DNA of 21,768 nucleotides, taken from positions 1 to 21,768 of the forward strand of contig JAGWIT010000012.1 of assembly GCA_028866155.1 (NCBI GenBank), written 5' to 3'. The stretch comes from Patescibacteria group bacterium. GTDB taxonomy: Bacteria > Patescibacteriota > Minisyncoccia > Phycocordibacterales > SBAW01. Made by a program: the position numbers and the translations under genes. The notes beneath the pieces were generated by a model. It saw nothing but the letters and a program-made list of their open reading frames with translations, was not told where the DNA came from and did not search any database. This document shows, piece after piece, positions 1 through 6,410 of this stretch. Numbering within the stretch: the first letter of the stretch is position 1; each line of letters begins with the position of its first letter.

Positions 1-146
1 GGATGCGGCGCAGAAACGCGAGTGTTGAAGCGGATTTTGCGGGAGCGCACCCCTGCATGCCGGAGAGAGACGCATGTAGGGGCGGAGGTAGGGGTACATC
101 ACGGCTGTTTTCTGCTAAAATACGTTCGAGCGGAGGCATAGAGACT
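1..146. other. Unassigned left flank with a strong hairpin
   Basis: I see no convincing protein gene here. Positions 50-60 and 72-82 can form an 11-bp stem (one G-U pair) closed by an 11-nt loop, which suggests a structured RNA or the tail of one. I tested it by eye against tmRNA, RNase P RNA, SRP RNA and tRNA 3' ends and could not match any. The flank ends at position 146, exactly where the inverted repeat begins with CACCA. Confidence 0.3.
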
Positions 147-314
147 CACCAAAAAAGTACAAAGGCCAGTTTCAGGAAAATTTTTACGCGCTTCGCGCAG
201 CGAAGCGTATGGCGGAATGGGGCTAAAAACGATTTCGCGGTTTCGGACGGACAGGTTCGGAAATACGAAAGCCGAAGATTTTTTGGAGGGAGGATTTTTT
301 GGAGGGGAGGTCGT
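147..314 (-). repeat. Left copy of ~160-bp inverted repeat
   Basis: This 168-bp stretch is the reverse complement of 5720-5877, with about four mismatches and one 10-nt insertion near 260-272. Both copies start at the outer end with CACCA followed by an A-run, and both contain an 8-bp perfect hairpin (here 189-196 with 200-207, loop GCA). Read on the minus strand it encodes a sequence like the last ~50 residues of the recombinase at 4408-5913, but the 10-nt insertion shifts the frame. It is therefore either a terminal repeat of a mobile element or the stranded 3' end of a second, deleted recombinase gene. Confidence 0.9.
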
Positions 315-446
315 ACCCGTGGAGCACACCCCTTGCCCCACCCGTCCCGTGCGCGTGGTGTGCAGAACTTATTTCTTTTCGCCAAGTTTTTCTGGGCTTG
401 GCGAAAACTCCCTAAAACGTGGCGGCGGTAGCTGTTTCTGAAATCA
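315..446. other. Intergenic stretch with two hairpins
   Basis: No gene is visible. A 9-bp perfect stem (TTCGCCAAG with CTTGGCGAA, about 378-405) and a 7-bp stem (GCACACC with GGTGTGC, about 323-362) lie just past the end of the GrpB-like gene. Neither is followed by a clear T-run on the minus strand, so I do not call them an intrinsic terminator. Confidence 0.4.
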
Positions 447-968
447 TTACCTTTCCCTAGCCAGACGCAGAGTTTCCTTGATAAAACTATCTTTGCCATC
501 GCTATATTTTTGTCTTTCATCCGCATGCTGCTTTGCGAGCTTGACCTTGAGTGCCGCATACGCGCAAGCACGCACAGGATGGTTCCGTAAATACTCACCG
601 AAGAGAGCATCACTCTTCCATTTCGCTCCGTTGTAACGCATCACGTGTACGTAGTGAGTACGTTTAGCATCAGAACCTTTAGCAAAAAAGAGTTGATGCT
701 GAAATGGTCGGTCAAAATTATATCCAAGTTCGCGCAGAGGTTTAGCGAGTTTCCGCGCATCTTTAAAACGCCGTACCCCGATAGCCATATCAAGAATGGG
801 CTTGGCTGTAAGGCCTGGGACGGATGTGCTGCCTATGTGCTGGACATCGACTGCTAAATTACCAAGCCTGTTGAGTAGACATTGACGCTCCTTCTCAAAT
901 TCGCTCGACCACAGTTTGCTGTAGAAGCGTAATTTGACTGTCCCACGCTTTAAGCCAAGAGTCGACAT
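447..968 (-). CDS. GrpB/UPF0157 family protein, nucleotidyltransferase-like
   Basis: This 173-residue protein matches the GrpB (UPF0157) family, which belongs to the nucleotidyltransferase fold. The family signature is clear: QHIGSTSVPGLTAKPILD at residues 43-60, with the GST turn and the aspartate at 60 where the superfamily binds metal and nucleotide. Length fits the family. The substrate is unknown for nearly all members, although related proteins are sometimes found near coenzyme A or drug-modifying genes. It is the last gene of the minus-strand operon that begins with the XRE regulator, and starts only 5 bp after the VOC gene stop. The start is set by that tight spacing. The family call is firm; a specific reaction is not supported. 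Confidence 0.88.
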   Translation of the reverse strand: MSTLGLKRGTVKLRFYSKLWSSEFEKERQCLLNRLGNLAVDVQHIGSTSVPGLTAKPILDMAIGVRRFKDARKLAKPLRELGYNFDRPFQHQLFFAKGSDAKRTHYVHVMRYNGAKWKSDALFGEYLRNHPVRACAYAALKVKLAKQHADERQKYSDGKDSFIKETLRLARER

Positions 969-973
969 TAGAA

Positions 974-1339
974 TTATTTTTTGAAAACCGCTTCTAGGTT
1001 GTGTCCGTTCGGGTCGATAATGAACGCGGCAAAATAGCCGGGCTCATAATCACGAAAATCGGGCTTGCCGTTATCTTTTGCGCCGAGTTCAAGGGCGGTT
1101 GTATAAAAGGCGCGTACTGCGTCCTCATTTTTCGCGCTGAACGCTATGTGCGTTGCGGCAGACAGTGGGATTTTTTCGCTCGCTTGCCGTATCTCAAACA
1201 TGTCGTGCGGGTTCGTGCCGAAGCCAACGACATTCTTATCCTCAAACACCACGCCGTAGCCGAGTGTTTTCATTACAGCTTCGTAGAAAGGGCGACTTTT
1301 TGCGTAATCACTCACCTTTATTTGTACGTGGTCAAACAT
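974..1339 (-). CDS. VOC (glyoxalase/bleomycin-resistance) family protein
   Basis: This 121-residue protein opens with FDHVQIKVSD and ends with DPNGHNLEAVFK, the usual beginning and end of a single-domain vicinal-oxygen-chelate protein. The His near residue 4, a mid-chain His (THIAF) and the late Glu (NLEAV) are the positions that normally bind metal. Members include glyoxalases, fosfomycin- and bleomycin-resistance proteins and many of unknown role, so no substrate can be given. It sits fifth in the operon, 14 bp after the P-loop kinase gene and 5 bp before the GrpB-like gene. Its company of APH, nucleotidyltransferase and kinase genes makes a small-molecule modification or binding role a reasonable inference. 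Confidence 0.88.
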   Translation of the reverse strand: MFDHVQIKVSDYAKSRPFYEAVMKTLGYGVVFEDKNVVGFGTNPHDMFEIRQASEKIPLSAATHIAFSAKNEDAVRAFYTTALELGAKDNGKPDFRDYEPGYFAAFIIDPNGHNLEAVFKK

Positions 1340-1353
1340 ATCTCGCCATTATT

Positions 1354-1920
1354 TTAACAGTTTTTAAAAATGAAATCCGCCGCTTCTTTCGGAGAGTGCG
1401 CTTCAAAATGCTCCTCATCGTTGCGCTTCCAAATGCCGTCCCAGTTTTCGTCTTGAGGGTTCTTGTACTCCTCGCGGTCGCGCTTCTTACCACGCCGCGT
1501 TGCCTCATCCACGGGACAATCCACCCAAACCTTATAGCCAAAGAGGTCTTTGAGTTCGGGACGGAATAAGCCTACACCTTCCACGATGATAATGTCGTCG
1601 TGCTGTATCTCATTTGTCTTGATGACGCCGTTTGTCGTCCAATCAAAGTGGCCGTAGCGGATAGGATTTGCACCTGCTAGAAAAGGGACAACGACTTCCG
1701 CTTTCAGTCGCGCGTAATCTATACCTTCCCAACGTGAATAGTCGGCTGTGCGGTCTTTCATAAAACTATCCACGCCGATAACGGGAGCACCGAGCGCTTC
1801 GCCTAATGCGCGGGCGAATGTGGACTTGCCCGCACCGCCGAAACCCGAAACACCAATGAGAAGCGGAATCCCGAAAGTTTTTATTTGTGCAACGGTATCT
1901 GATGAAATATCCATAATCAT
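1354..1920 (-). CDS. Uridine kinase-like P-loop kinase
   Basis: This protein of 188 residues carries a Walker A loop, GVSGFGGAGKST, near residues 23-34, followed by a GVDSF segment and a DDIIIVEGVGLF strand, the layout of uridine kinase/phosphoribulokinase-like enzymes. RRGKKRDREEY near residue 150 resembles the arginine-rich lid. The natural substrate is not readable from sequence and need not be uridine. I chose the start at 1920 because its ATG overlaps the TGA of the preceding nucleotidyltransferase gene (ATGA), a standard coupled arrangement. A start at 1944 would add eight residues with no other support, and a second ATG lies at 1914. It is part of the XRE-led operon. Confidence 0.82.
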   Translation of the reverse strand: MIMDISSDTVAQIKTFGIPLLIGVSGFGGAGKSTFARALGEALGAPVIGVDSFMKDRTADYSRWEGIDYARLKAEVVVPFLAGANPIRYGHFDWTTNGVIKTNEIQHDDIIIVEGVGLFRPELKDLFGYKVWVDCPVDEATRRGKKRDREEYKNPQDENWDGIWKRNDEEHFEAHSPKEAADFIFKNC

Positions 1921-2657
1921 TCGGGCTTGAAGGTCATCGTCCATTTATCCTTGCCCTCCCATCCATCAAACATGTGTCCGTGTCCTGTCTTACGGGCGAG
2001 CTTCTCCATGCCCACCAATAGTTCTTGTTGAGCATGAAGGTCGGCGTCGGTGAGCACGCGAGATATCTTTTCGACAAACTCGCTAATAGACCACGGCAAG
2101 TGTTCTAGCGGGTATATCTCAAGTTCTTTCTGCACATATCCAAGGAAGGGTCGGTGCCGTCCGTTCATTGCAAAAATGAGAGTAAGCAAGTCGAGAATGG
2201 AGTTGACCGCCTCAAGGTGAGCACCGAAACGATTGCCGTTGCGGATGCATTTGACCGACCGGAAAACGCCATTTACATAGCCGTCAATCCACCAATCAAT
2301 AAACTTGTCGAGTTTTTCCTGCGGTATGTAGCCCTTCTCCTCGCAGAGTTTTGGTAGCTCGCCCGTTTTGTCTACGAGGATTTTGGTGTGAGCATAGTTG
2401 TATCTATCCCATTCTTCGGGGCTTCCCCAACCAGCGTATTTTTTGAAATCGGAAATGGCGTATACCGATAAATCCACGTCTTGCGCGGCTTCCCATTTGT
2501 CCTTATAGACATCCTCGGAACCATCCCGCACGACCATCACTGCGTCATAGTCGGAGTGCTCGTTTTCAAAGCCCTTGCCACGCGACCCGACGAGAATGAG
2601 GCCGAGCACGTCATCCTGCTCCTTCGCATCTTGTAGTATTTTTTCGTAGTCGCTCAT
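1917..2657 (-). CDS. Nucleotidyltransferase, aminoglycoside-adenylyltransferase-like
   Basis: This 246-residue protein has the Pol-beta-type nucleotidyltransferase signature: LVGSRGKG at residues 23-29 followed by SDYD at 35-38, whose two aspartates (36 and 38) would bind metal. The rest is helical, with a conserved-looking FGAHLEAVNSILDLL segment, as in nucleotidyltransferases that modify antibiotics or other hydroxyl-bearing small molecules (ANT/Lnu-like). A transfer of NMP to a small molecule is the likely reaction; the acceptor is unknown. It lies 4 bp after the APH fusion gene and overlaps the uridine-kinase-like gene by 4 bp, so it is surely cotranscribed with both. Confidence 0.8.
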   Translation of the reverse strand: MSDYEKILQDAKEQDDVLGLILVGSRGKGFENEHSDYDAVMVVRDGSEDVYKDKWEAAQDVDLSVYAISDFKKYAGWGSPEEWDRYNYAHTKILVDKTGELPKLCEEKGYIPQEKLDKFIDWWIDGYVNGVFRSVKCIRNGNRFGAHLEAVNSILDLLTLIFAMNGRHRPFLGYVQKELEIYPLEHLPWSISEFVEKISRVLTDADLHAQQELLVGMEKLARKTGHGHMFDGWEGKDKWTMTFKPE

Positions 2658-2661
2658 AAGC

Positions 2662-4140
2662 TTATTCTTTCTCGATTATCGAGAGGACTGTTGAGACAGT
2701 TTGCTCAACACTTAAATGCGTGCTGTCAATTTTCTTGCTGTCCACAAAATCAATGGAGGAAGTCTGATTGCCGTCAGCAAGCGTTTTTAGCAAGCCCTCT
2801 TCAGACTTCACCTTGTGAAACTGTTTGCGCGACTCTTCTTTGACTCGCTTCAGTAATTCTTCTTTCTCGCAGTAGATTTGAATAAAGAAAACCTTGCCAC
2901 CGTTTCCCTCGACGCATTCAATCAATTGCTTGATAAATCCATCGTCGCTCGGCTTTTCGTATACAAATGTGAAAATCACACCGGGTATACCTTCTTTTGC
3001 GGCTTGCTCGAAAATATCCAAGCGCATTTTTTGGCTGAGCCGAAAAAAATCGGGTGTGCCGAACTCGAAAACAGACTTGAGCAAGTCAATCGTCAGATGA
3101 TTATGAAAAAGTTTATATCCGGTTTTTTCGGCCACCGCTTTCGCAATTGTATATTTCCCAGCCGCAGGAGGGCCGTAAAGCACTATTAGTTTCATGTTCT
3201 TATTTTGGCTAAAAATCTTTTTGTAAAATTCATCCCTTCCCACTCCATTCAGTCGTTCTATCGCCTTCTTAATTTCCTCGAAATCGCCTTCCTCCGACCA
3301 ACTTACGCCGAGCAAAATAATGAGCTTCAAGGCATCGTAGATATGGGCTTTCTCCGACTCATTTAATCCGTGATGCTTGCAATACTCGTGAACGATAAAA
3401 GACGCGCGGCGTTCGTTGAACCCGTCTTTAATAGGAGATGTCCACCAGTAAAGCAGACTCGCCACGTCGTGGATAACGTGGGTATAGAAACTCATGTCGA
3501 AATCCAACACCGCAACGACCTTGCCGTTTTTGAAAAGAAAATTGCCATAATTCAGGTCGGCGTGGCAAAGGCCTTTCGGCATATCCGCGGGAAATTCCAA
3601 CTTGTTGAGTTCCTCTTTGAACCATTTCCCTTTTTCGGTTTCCACCAAGTGCGGATGTTTTTTCTGAAATTCTCGCCAGCAATACTCGACATCGTACGGC
3701 TCACGACTCGAAAAGTAATCGGGCTGATAATCTTTCGTGAGGTTGTGCAGTTGTGCGACAACCTTCACTACTTCGGCAGCTTGCACGGTATCAAAAAAAT
3801 CGTTCGGATTTTTGCCGTGTTCGCCCTCAATAAACTCGATAATGATGTAAGGTTTATTTTCGTACTTGCTTAAAAATTCACCCGAACGATTTTTGATGAT
3901 TGCCGGAACGGGATAATTTTTACTATGCAAGAAATTGAAAAGTTCAACTTCAAAATCAACATGCGCGTCCGTTCGGTTTTCGTAATAGCGCAACACAAAT
4001 TCTCCTTTGCCCGTTTCGAGTAAGAGAGTCGTTTGCCCTGCGCCGTTTGCGAATGTCTTGAAACCGCGATACTCGCCCAAATCGTAGTTAGAAAGAATCA
4101 CAGGGAAATCCTTTTCTGAAATTGTTGTTTTGACAGTCAT
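2662..4140 (-). CDS. APH phosphotransferase fused to a P-loop kinase
   Basis: This 492-residue protein joins two enzymes. Residues 1 to about 310 are an aminoglycoside-phosphotransferase/homoserine-kinase-II-like domain: the catalytic loop CHADLNYGN at 192-200 and the metal aspartates in VLDFD at 211-215 are intact. From about residue 316 a second domain begins, MKLIVLYGPPAAGKYT, with its Walker A loop at 323-331, then an HNHLTIDLL segment as in AAA/shikimate-kinase-like small kinases. The second domain begins with a methionine (position 3195), so it may derive from a separate gene that lost its stop. Both active sites look complete. The gene starts 2 bp after the XRE gene and ends 4 bp before the nucleotidyltransferase gene. 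Substrates are unknown. Confidence 0.85.
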   Translation of the reverse strand: MTVKTTISEKDFPVILSNYDLGEYRGFKTFANGAGQTTLLLETGKGEFVLRYYENRTDAHVDFEVELFNFLHSKNYPVPAIIKNRSGEFLSKYENKPYIIIEFIEGEHGKNPNDFFDTVQAAEVVKVVAQLHNLTKDYQPDYFSSREPYDVEYCWREFQKKHPHLVETEKGKWFKEELNKLEFPADMPKGLCHADLNYGNFLFKNGKVVAVLDFDMSFYTHVIHDVASLLYWWTSPIKDGFNERRASFIVHEYCKHHGLNESEKAHIYDALKLIILLGVSWSEEGDFEEIKKAIERLNGVGRDEFYKKIFSQNKNMKLIVLYGPPAAGKYTIAKAVAEKTGYKLFHNHLTIDLLKSVFEFGTPDFFRLSQKMRLDIFEQAAKEGIPGVIFTFVYEKPSDDGFIKQLIECVEGNGGKVFFIQIYCEKEELLKRVKEESRKQFHKVKSEEGLLKTLADGNQTSSIDFVDSKKIDSTHLSVEQTVSTVLSIIEKE

Positions 4141-4142
4141 GT

Positions 4143-4349
4143 TTATTTCATCAGCTCTCCGACCGAAACGCCGAGCGCCTTAGCGAGCTTTGCGATAGTT
4201 GCCAGTGTCGGGTTCGTCTTGCCGTGCTCGATGTTGCTCACGAAACCCTTGTGGACTTTCAATGCTCGCGCGATATCGCCTTGCGATATTGCTCTTTTCG
4301 TTCGTATGCGCTTTAGATTTTCTCCGAGCTTTTGTGCTTCATCACCCAT
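4143..4349 (-). CDS. XRE-family helix-turn-helix regulator
   Basis: This protein has 68 residues, almost all one Cro/CI-type helix-turn-helix domain: LGENLKRIRTKRAISQGDIA, a recognition helix around KGFVSNIEHGKTNPT, and a closing ALGVSVGELMK. I chose the ATG at 4349 rather than the one at 4376 because a -10 hexamer (TATACT, 4363-4358) ends 7 nt before it and the family domain begins there. It is the first gene of the minus-strand operon and diverges from the recombinase gene. A palindrome (TATAC-AA-GTATA, 4351-4362) covers its own -10, so it probably represses itself, and may also control the recombinase 58 bp away. That control is inferred from layout. Confidence 0.88.
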   Translation of the reverse strand: MGDEAQKLGENLKRIRTKRAISQGDIARALKVHKGFVSNIEHGKTNPTLATIAKLAKALGVSVGELMK

Positions 4350-4363
4350 GTATACAAGTATAG
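4350..4363 (-). promoter_or_regulatory. XRE-operon -10 box with overlapping operator-like palindrome
   Basis: TATACT at 4363-4358 stands 7 nt before the XRE start codon, which predicts a transcript starting at or next to the ATG (leaderless). The palindrome TATAC-AA-GTATA at 4351-4362 overlaps this box and is the natural candidate for the XRE protein's own operator. I see no good -35. Confidence 0.55.
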
Positions 4364-4370
4364 GGCGCGG

Positions 4371-4407
4371 TTGCACTTTACGCTATCGGTTATGCTATAA
4401 TACAACC
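4371..4407 (+). promoter_or_regulatory. Recombinase promoter, extended -10, leaderless
   Basis: An extended -10 (TG at 4393-4394, TATAAT at 4396-4401) is followed by 6 nt and then the ATG at 4408, so transcription should begin at the start codon. A loose -35, TTGCAC at 4371-4376, is 19 bp upstream. The region is shared with the divergent XRE promoter. Confidence 0.65.
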
Positions 4408-5913
4408 ATGCCCACAACCTACTTTCTTTACGCCCGCAAATCCACCGATGTCGAAGACAAGCAGGTGCGCTCCATCGAAGACCAACTGGCGGTGTTGCGT
4501 GCGCTTGCGAAGCAGGAAGGATTGCAAATCGCTAAAGAGTTCATCGAGAAGCAGTCGGCCAAGCTGCCCGGCCGCCCCGTCTTCAACGAGATGCTTGCAC
4601 GCATCGAGCGTGGCGAGGCGCAGGGCATCCTCTGTTGGAAGCTCGACAGGCTCGCCCGCAATATGCAAGACGGCGGGACAATCATCGAGTGGCTCTTGCA
4701 ATCCACCATCCGGCATATCCGCACCTATGAACGCGGCTACTACCCGACCGACAACGTGCTCTTGATGTGCGTCGAGTTTGGCATCGCCAACCAGTACAGC
4801 TTGGACTTGAGCACGAACACGAAGCGCGGGTTGCGAGAGAAGGCGAAGCGCGGCGAGTATCCCTCGCTCGCGCCCGTCGGCTACATCAACGACCCGCGCA
4901 CGAAAAGCGTTATCATCGACCGGAAGAAGGCCGAAGTCATCAAAGCCGCCTTCGCCCTGTACGCCGAGGGCAACTCCCGCCTTGAAGACATGTCGGTGTT
5001 TTTCGCCAAGCACAAGTTCCTCTCCAAAGAGGGCAACGCCTATCACCGCGACCGCATTACCCGCATCCTCTCCAATCCCTTCTACTGCGGATTGTTCCGC
5101 TACGCCGGAGAAGTGTACGAGGGCAACTACACGCCCATCGTTTCCAAGCAGTTGTTCGGCAAGGTGCAGGGCGTCTTGCGGAAGAAGGGGCGGCCGCACC
5201 ACAGGCAGAAGAACGTCCCCAAGGCGTTCTGCGGCCTTCTCAAGTGCGACGAGTGCGGGATGATGATTACCGCCGAAGTGCAGAAAGGCCACACCTACTA
5301 CCGATGCACGAAAAAGGGCGGCGTGCACTGTTCCCAGCCCTACGTCAGAGAAGAAACGCTCGATGCCCAACTCTCCGCTACGCTTCAAGAGTTCGTCATG
5401 CCGCAGGAGTGGGCGACGGAGCTTTCCAAGCTCGCCGAGAAGGACGAGCGGGAAACCCTGCAATCCGCCGCCGTCCTAACCCAAGAAACGAGAGCGGAGA
5501 TACAGACCATATCCCAAAAACTCCAACGCCTTCTTGACGCATATCTTGAACAAGATATTGAGCAGGAAACCTACCGCTCCGAGAAGGCAAGCCTTCTCTC
5601 CCGCAAGAAGTCGTTGAAGGAGAATATGGCCGATTTAGAGAGCGGCTCTATCGCATGGCTCGAACCCCTGCGAGGTTGGATAAAAGACGCGTCAATGCTT
5701 GATGCAATAGCAGAAAGCGACGACCTCCCCTCCAAAAAATCCTCCTTCCAAAAAATCTTCGGCTCGAACCTGTCCATCCGAAATCGCGAAATCGTTTTTA
5801 GCCCCATTCCGCCATACGCTTCGCTGCGCGAAGCGCGTAAAAATTTTCCTGAAACTGGCCTTTGTACTTTTTTGGTGCCCCCGGCGGGAATCGAACCTAC
5901 ATCTTTCCCTTAG
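4408..5913 (+). CDS. Large serine recombinase
   Basis: This 501-residue site-specific DNA recombinase has an N-terminal resolvase/invertase domain with YARKSTD (Ser12 is the expected nucleophile, with Arg10 beside it) and DRLARN (Arg81, Arg84). A recombinase domain follows at about 145-270, then a zinc ribbon with Cys280, Cys283, Cys300 and Cys308, then a coiled coil at about 355-415. I chose the ATG at 4408 because it follows a strong extended -10 and begins the family domain; the frame is open 63 codons upstream but that part is unlike the family. From residue 438 onward the protein is encoded by the right inverted repeat, and the last dozen residues are read antisense through tRNA-Arg, ending at a TAG opposite the anticodon loop. 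Its base composition is more GC-rich than the operon beside it, which suggests a separate origin. Confidence 0.9.
   Translation: MPTTYFLYARKSTDVEDKQVRSIEDQLAVLRALAKQEGLQIAKEFIEKQSAKLPGRPVFNEMLARIERGEAQGILCWKLDRLARNMQDGGTIIEWLLQSTIRHIRTYERGYYPTDNVLLMCVEFGIANQYSLDLSTNTKRGLREKAKRGEYPSLAPVGYINDPRTKSVIIDRKKAEVIKAAFALYAEGNSRLEDMSVFFAKHKFLSKEGNAYHRDRITRILSNPFYCGLFRYAGEVYEGNYTPIVSKQLFGKVQGVLRKKGRPHHRQKNVPKAFCGLLKCDECGMMITAEVQKGHTYYRCTKKGGVHCSQPYVREETLDAQLSATLQEFVMPQEWATELSKLAEKDERETLQSAAVLTQETRAEIQTISQKLQRLLDAYLEQDIEQETYRSEKASLLSRKKSLKENMADLESGSIAWLEPLRGWIKDASMLDAIAESDDLPSKKSSFQKIFGSNLSIRNREIVFSPIPPYASLREARKNFPETGLCTFLVPPAGIEPTSFP
5720..5877 (+). repeat. Right copy of ~160-bp inverted repeat
   Basis: This is the inverted partner of 147-314. 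It forms the 3' end of the recombinase coding frame (about residues 438-490) and its outer end coincides with the CCA, discriminator and last acceptor base of the antisense tRNA-Arg gene. The 8-bp hairpin of the left copy is present here too (5817-5824 with 5828-5835). Apart from a 10-nt length difference the copies are about 97-98% alike, so they separated recently or are kept alike by recombination. Confidence 0.9.
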
Positions 5914-5947
5914 GACGGGATTGCTCTATCCATTGAGCTACGGGGGC
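5873..5947 (-). tRNA. tRNA-Arg (CCT)
   Basis: The reverse strand folds as a tRNA: acceptor GCCCCCG with CGGGGGC, D-arm GCTC/GAGC, anticodon loop GTCCTAA giving anticodon CCT (reads AGG), T-loop TTCGATT, and an encoded CCA at 5875-5873. The anticodon stem has an A-A pair at its base and the T-stem one A-C mismatch. The 3' end touches the right inverted repeat, making this a likely integration target of the element to its left. Confidence 0.92.
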
Positions 5948-5986
5948 CTGCCTCGTCAATAGGCGGGCTAGACAGTTAATCTAGCA

Positions 5987-6002
5987 TGTTATAATTTTTT
6001 TT
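5987..6002 (+). promoter_or_regulatory. Extended -10 promoter, leaderless
   Basis: TG at 5987-5988 and TATAAT at 5990-5995 are followed by 7 nt (a T-run) and the GTG start at 6003, which predicts a leaderless transcript. No clear -35 is seen, as expected for an extended -10 site. Confidence 0.6.
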
Positions 6003-6299
6003 GTGGACCAGCAAATAGAGGAGCTCAAGGAGCTTGTACGGCAGAACATCTCCCTTTCGGGCGAGACCAACAAAATGCTCCATGCGATGCGCCGAGGCGC
6101 TCGGTGGAGGACATTCTTTAGCATCGTGTGGTGGCTCGCTATTTTTGCCGTATCGGGCGCGGCCTACTACTATTATCTCCAACCGTACCTTGAGCGGCTT
6201 ATACAGTTGTATCAGCAATTCCAGCAAGGAGGCCAGCACGCCCAAAGCGCAGGCCAGCAGCTCTCAAGCTTTTTTGGCAATATCCTGCCAAAGCAATAA
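6003..6299 (+). CDS. Small single-pass membrane protein
   Basis: I do not recognise a named family. The 98-residue protein begins with a helical, heptad-like stretch (MDQQIEELKELVRQN, about 1-28), then a basic patch RRGARWR, one membrane segment (FFSIVWWLAIFAVSGAAYYYY, about 38-58), and an amphipathic, Gln-rich tail ending in a short Ser/Phe segment. The start is GTG at 6003; the -10 box 7 nt upstream supports it and no in-frame ATG lies near. The N-terminus is probably cytoplasmic by the positive-inside rule. It stands alone between two tRNA genes. Confidence 0.75.
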   Translation: MDQQIEELKELVRQNISLSGETNKMLHAMRRGARWRTFFSIVWWLAIFAVSGAAYYYYLQPYLERLIQLYQQFQQGGQHAQSAGQQLSSFFGNILPKQ

Positions 6300-6335
6300 T
6301 GAAAAAATAATCCTCCTGTGGTAAAGTCTTTAGGC

Positions 6336-6408
6336 GCTTGGGTAGCTCAGTTGGTAGAGCATCTCCCTGAAGAGGAGGGGGTCGCCGGTTCGAGCCCGGC
6401 CCCAAGCA
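6336..6408 (+). tRNA. tRNA-Phe (GAA)
   Basis: A complete cloverleaf: acceptor GCTTGGG with CCCAAGC, D-arm GCTC/GAGC, anticodon stem TCTCC/GGAGG with loop CTGAAGA giving GAA, T-loop TTCGAGC, discriminator A. CCA is not encoded. A plausible -10 (TAAAGT, 6322-6327) precedes it. Its 3' end lies 2 bp from the stop of the convergent Hsp20 gene. Confidence 0.96.
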
Positions 6409-6410
6409 CA

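Noticed and set aside
100..151. A tRNA or tmRNA 3' end finishing at CACCA on the plus strand
   Set aside because: No acceptor stem partner and no T-arm fits; TTCGAGC near 124-130 lacks complementary stem bases.
3370..3873. Plus-strand frame opposite the APH fusion
   Set aside because: It lies wholly antisense to conserved APH motifs and shows no family or start signal of its own.
4390..5463. Long open frame (357 codons) on the minus strand opposite the recombinase
   Set aside because: It is antisense to a clear serine recombinase with intact motifs, and its composition (Val/Leu/Gly/Asp-rich) is that of a mirror frame of GC-rich coding DNA.
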